Shown one piece after another: positions 4,774-6,388 of a stretch of 6,388 nucleotides of DNA. This DNA comes from an uncultured Oscillospiraceae bacterium (GTDB lineage Bacteria > Bacillota > Clostridia > Oscillospirales > Oscillospiraceae): assembly GCA_934668285.1 (NCBI GenBank), contig CAKUNB010000096.1, forward strand, positions 1 to 6,388. Direction: 5' to 3'. Each line of letters begins with the position of its first letter. The stretch's first letter is position 1. The position numbers were made by a program, and so were the translations under genes. The notes under the pieces are model-generated. The model made no database searches, was not told the origin of the DNA, and worked only from the letters and a program-made list of their open reading frames with translations.

Positions 4774-6388
4774 TCAGTCGTTGACTTCCTCGAAGTCGGC
4801 GTCGATGGGGTCGTCCTTCGTGCCGGAGGCGGCGCTGCCGTTCGGAGCGGCCTCGCCCTGCGGCGCGGCGTTCTTGTACAGCTTCTCGGACACGGCGTAG
4901 AAGGCCTTCTGCACCTTGTCGGTCGCTTCCTTGATGGCAGCGACGTCGTTGCCCTTGTTCTTCTCCTTCAGCTCGGAAACGGCGCTCTCGATGCTCGCCT
5001 TGTCCTCTGCGGAAACCTTGTCGCCCAGCTCGCCGAGGGTCTTTTCGGTCTGGTAGATGACCTGATCGGCGGCGTTGTGGGTGTCGACCTCGTCCTTGCG
5101 GGCCTTGTCCTCGGCGGCATACTGCTCGGCCTCCTTGACGGCCTTGTCGATGTCCTCCTTGGACAGGTTGGAAGAAGCGGTGATGGTAATGTGCTGCTCC
5201 TTACCGGTGCCGAGGTCCTTCGCGCTGACGTTCACGATGCCGTTGGCGTCGATATCGAAGGTGACCTCGATCTGCGGCACGCCTCTGGGCGCCGGAGCGA
5301 TGCCGTCAAGATGGAACTTGCCAAGGGTCTTGTTGTAAGCGGCCATCTCGCGCTCGCCCTGCAGGACGTGGATTTCCACGCTGGTCTGATTATCCGCGGC
5401 GGTGGAGAAAATCTGGCTCTTCTTGGTCGGGATGGTGGTGTTGCGGTCGATCAGGCGCGTGAACACGCCGCCCATCGTTTCCAGACCCAGCGACAGCGGG
5501 GTCACGTCGAGCAGCAGCAGGCCCTTGACGTCGCCGCCGAGAACGCCGCCCTGAATGGCCGCGCCGACTGCCACGCACTCGTCGGGGTTAATGCCCTTGA
5601 AGCCTTCCTTGCCGGTGATGGTCTTAACGGCCTCCTGCACGGCGGGGATACGGGACGAGCCGCCGACGAGCAGCACCTTGGAAATGTCGCTGGCCTTCAC
5701 GCCCGCGTCGGCCATTGCCTGACGCACAGGAGCCATTGTCGCTTCGACCAGATGCGCAGTCAGCTCATTGAACTTTGCGCGGGTGAGCGTTACGTCCAGA
5801 TGCTTCGGGCCGGTCGCGTCCGCGGTGATATAGGGCAGGTTGATGGTCGAGGTGGTCACGCCGGACAGCTCGATCTTCGCCTTTTCGGCAGCTTCCTTCA
5901 GCCGCTGCATGGCGACCTTGTCGTTCGACAGGTCGATGCCCTCGGTCTTCTTGAACTCGTCGACGAGGTACTTCATGATGCACTCGTCGAAATCGTCGCC
6001 GCCGAGGTGGGTGTTGCCGTTGGTGGCAAGCACTTCGATGACGCCGTCGCCGATGTCGAGGATGGACACGTCGAACGTGCCGCCGCCGAGGTCGTAGACC
6101 ATGATCTTCTGCTCGTTTTCTTTATCGACGCCGTAGGCCACGGCAGCGGCCGTCGGCTCGTTGATGATACGCTTGACCTCGAGGCCGGCGATCTTACCGG
6201 CGTCCTTGGTTGCCTGACGCTGCGCGTCGTTGAAGTACGCCGGAACGGTGATGACCGCTTCGGTGACGGACTGACCGAGGTAAGCCTCGGCGTCGGACTT
6301 CAGCTTGCGCAGGATCATTGCGGAGATCTCCTGCGGGGTGTATTTCTTGCCGTCGATGTCGACTTTATAATCGGTGCCCATGTGACGC
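4774..6388 (-). CDS. dnaK: Chaperone protein DnaK (Hsp70), N-terminus beyond window
   Basis: About 537 residues of the Hsp70 chaperone, open at the right edge; the first Met in view (6379-6381) is internal, since the upstream codons read R-H before M-G-T-D-Y-K as in other Firmicutes DnaK. Roughly the first 75-80 residues, with the phosphate-1 loop, are missing. Numbering from that Met: A-Y-F-N-D-A-Q-R at 48-55, N-E-P-T-A-A-A at 74-80, phosphate-2 Y-D-L-G-G-G-T at 96-102, adenosine motif V-G-G-S-S-R-I-P at 239-246, interdomain linker L-L-L-L-D-V at 288-293. The peptide-binding beta domain runs to ~400 and the helical lid to ~505. The tail is flexible and Gly/Ala-rich, ending D-x-D-F-E-E-V-N-D, the common acidic end. 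All ATPase motifs in view are intact. dnaJ follows in the same direction; upstream genes and heat-shock operator are out of view. Confidence 0.98.
   Translation of the reverse strand, partial: RHMGTDYKVDIDGKKYTPQEISAMILRKLKSDAEAYLGQSVTEAVITVPAYFNDAQRQATKDAGKIAGLEVKRIINEPTAAAVAYGVDKENEQKIMVYDLGGGTFDVSILDIGDGVIEVLATNGNTHLGGDDFDECIMKYLVDEFKKTEGIDLSNDKVAMQRLKEAAEKAKIELSGVTTSTINLPYITADATGPKHLDVTLTRAKFNELTAHLVEATMAPVRQAMADAGVKASDISKVLLVGGSSRIPAVQEAVKTITGKEGFKGINPDECVAVGAAIQGGVLGGDVKGLLLLDVTPLSLGLETMGGVFTRLIDRNTTIPTKKSQIFSTAADNQTSVEIHVLQGEREMAAYNKTLGKFHLDGIAPAPRGVPQIEVTFDIDANGIVNVSAKDLGTGKEQHITITASSNLSKEDIDKAVKEAEQYAAEDKARKDEVDTHNAADQVIYQTEKTLGELGDKVSAEDKASIESAVSELKEKNKGNDVAAIKEATDKVQKAFYAVSEKLYKNAAPQGEAAPNGSAASGTKDDPIDADFEEVND

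Noticed and set aside
3218..4900. 560-codon open frame on the plus strand covering dnaJ
   Set aside because: It is an antisense shadow of dnaJ and part of dnaK caused by GC-rich codons. It starts inside the 140-bp repeat at a GTG and has Ala/Leu/Arg-rich low-complexity translation with no family features.
6379..6381. ATG as the dnaK start
   Set aside because: The frame stays open to the window edge and the preceding codons (Arg-His) match the interior of Firmicutes DnaK, so the true start lies outside the window.

Overview
The window looks like a chromosomal segment from a gut-type, fairly GC-rich member of the Clostridia (Oscillospiraceae/Ruminococcaceae-like). This rests on three things seen here: Firmicutes-style DnaK and DnaJ sequences, a surface protein with three SLH modules of the TRAQ-VTFLWR type together with PPC-like and CxxC modules, and strong AGGAGG-like ribosome binding sites. 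The species assignment is inference; there is no rRNA or other marker in the window.

Layout from left to right. Positions 1-219 hold no gene but an almost wall-to-wall run of seven stem-loops. It is followed at once by copy 1 (223-362) of a 140-bp structured repeat and by a strong rightward terminator (378-417). A small XRE-family regulator (439-696, minus) and an SLH surface protein (846-2495, plus) diverge from an AT-rich control region that carries two copies of a palindromic AGAATTATAATG-type box, one of them forming the -10 of the surface-protein promoter. A small lipoprotein gene of unknown function (2664-3116, minus) converges on the SLH gene; between them lie terminators and scraps of dispersed repeats. 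Copy 2 of the 140-bp repeat (3157-3296) and a GTCATTGCGAGG-type palindromic element (3359-3502) fill the next gap. The rest is the heat-shock pair on the minus strand: dnaJ (3563-4696), and dnaK (4774 to the right edge), which lacks its N-terminal end because the window stops there.

How the parts work together. DnaK and DnaJ form the Hsp70 chaperone machine. They are separated by 77 nt containing a terminator-like hairpin, with very little room for a separate dnaJ promoter, so dnaJ is probably expressed by read-through. The XRE protein is a plausible local repressor of the divergent SLH gene. The two 140-bp repeats lie in direct orientation exactly 2,934 bp apart and bracket the xre-SLH-lipoprotein block, which makes that block a candidate for loss by recombination.

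The most interesting non-coding signals are the hairpin run and the 140-bp repeat. The latter has a promoter-like start, two conserved stem-loops and an indel that destroys any shared reading frame, so it behaves like an RNA gene, possibly a remnant or orphan of an antisense antitoxin RNA. No CRISPR array, tRNA, rRNA, transposase or phage gene was seen.
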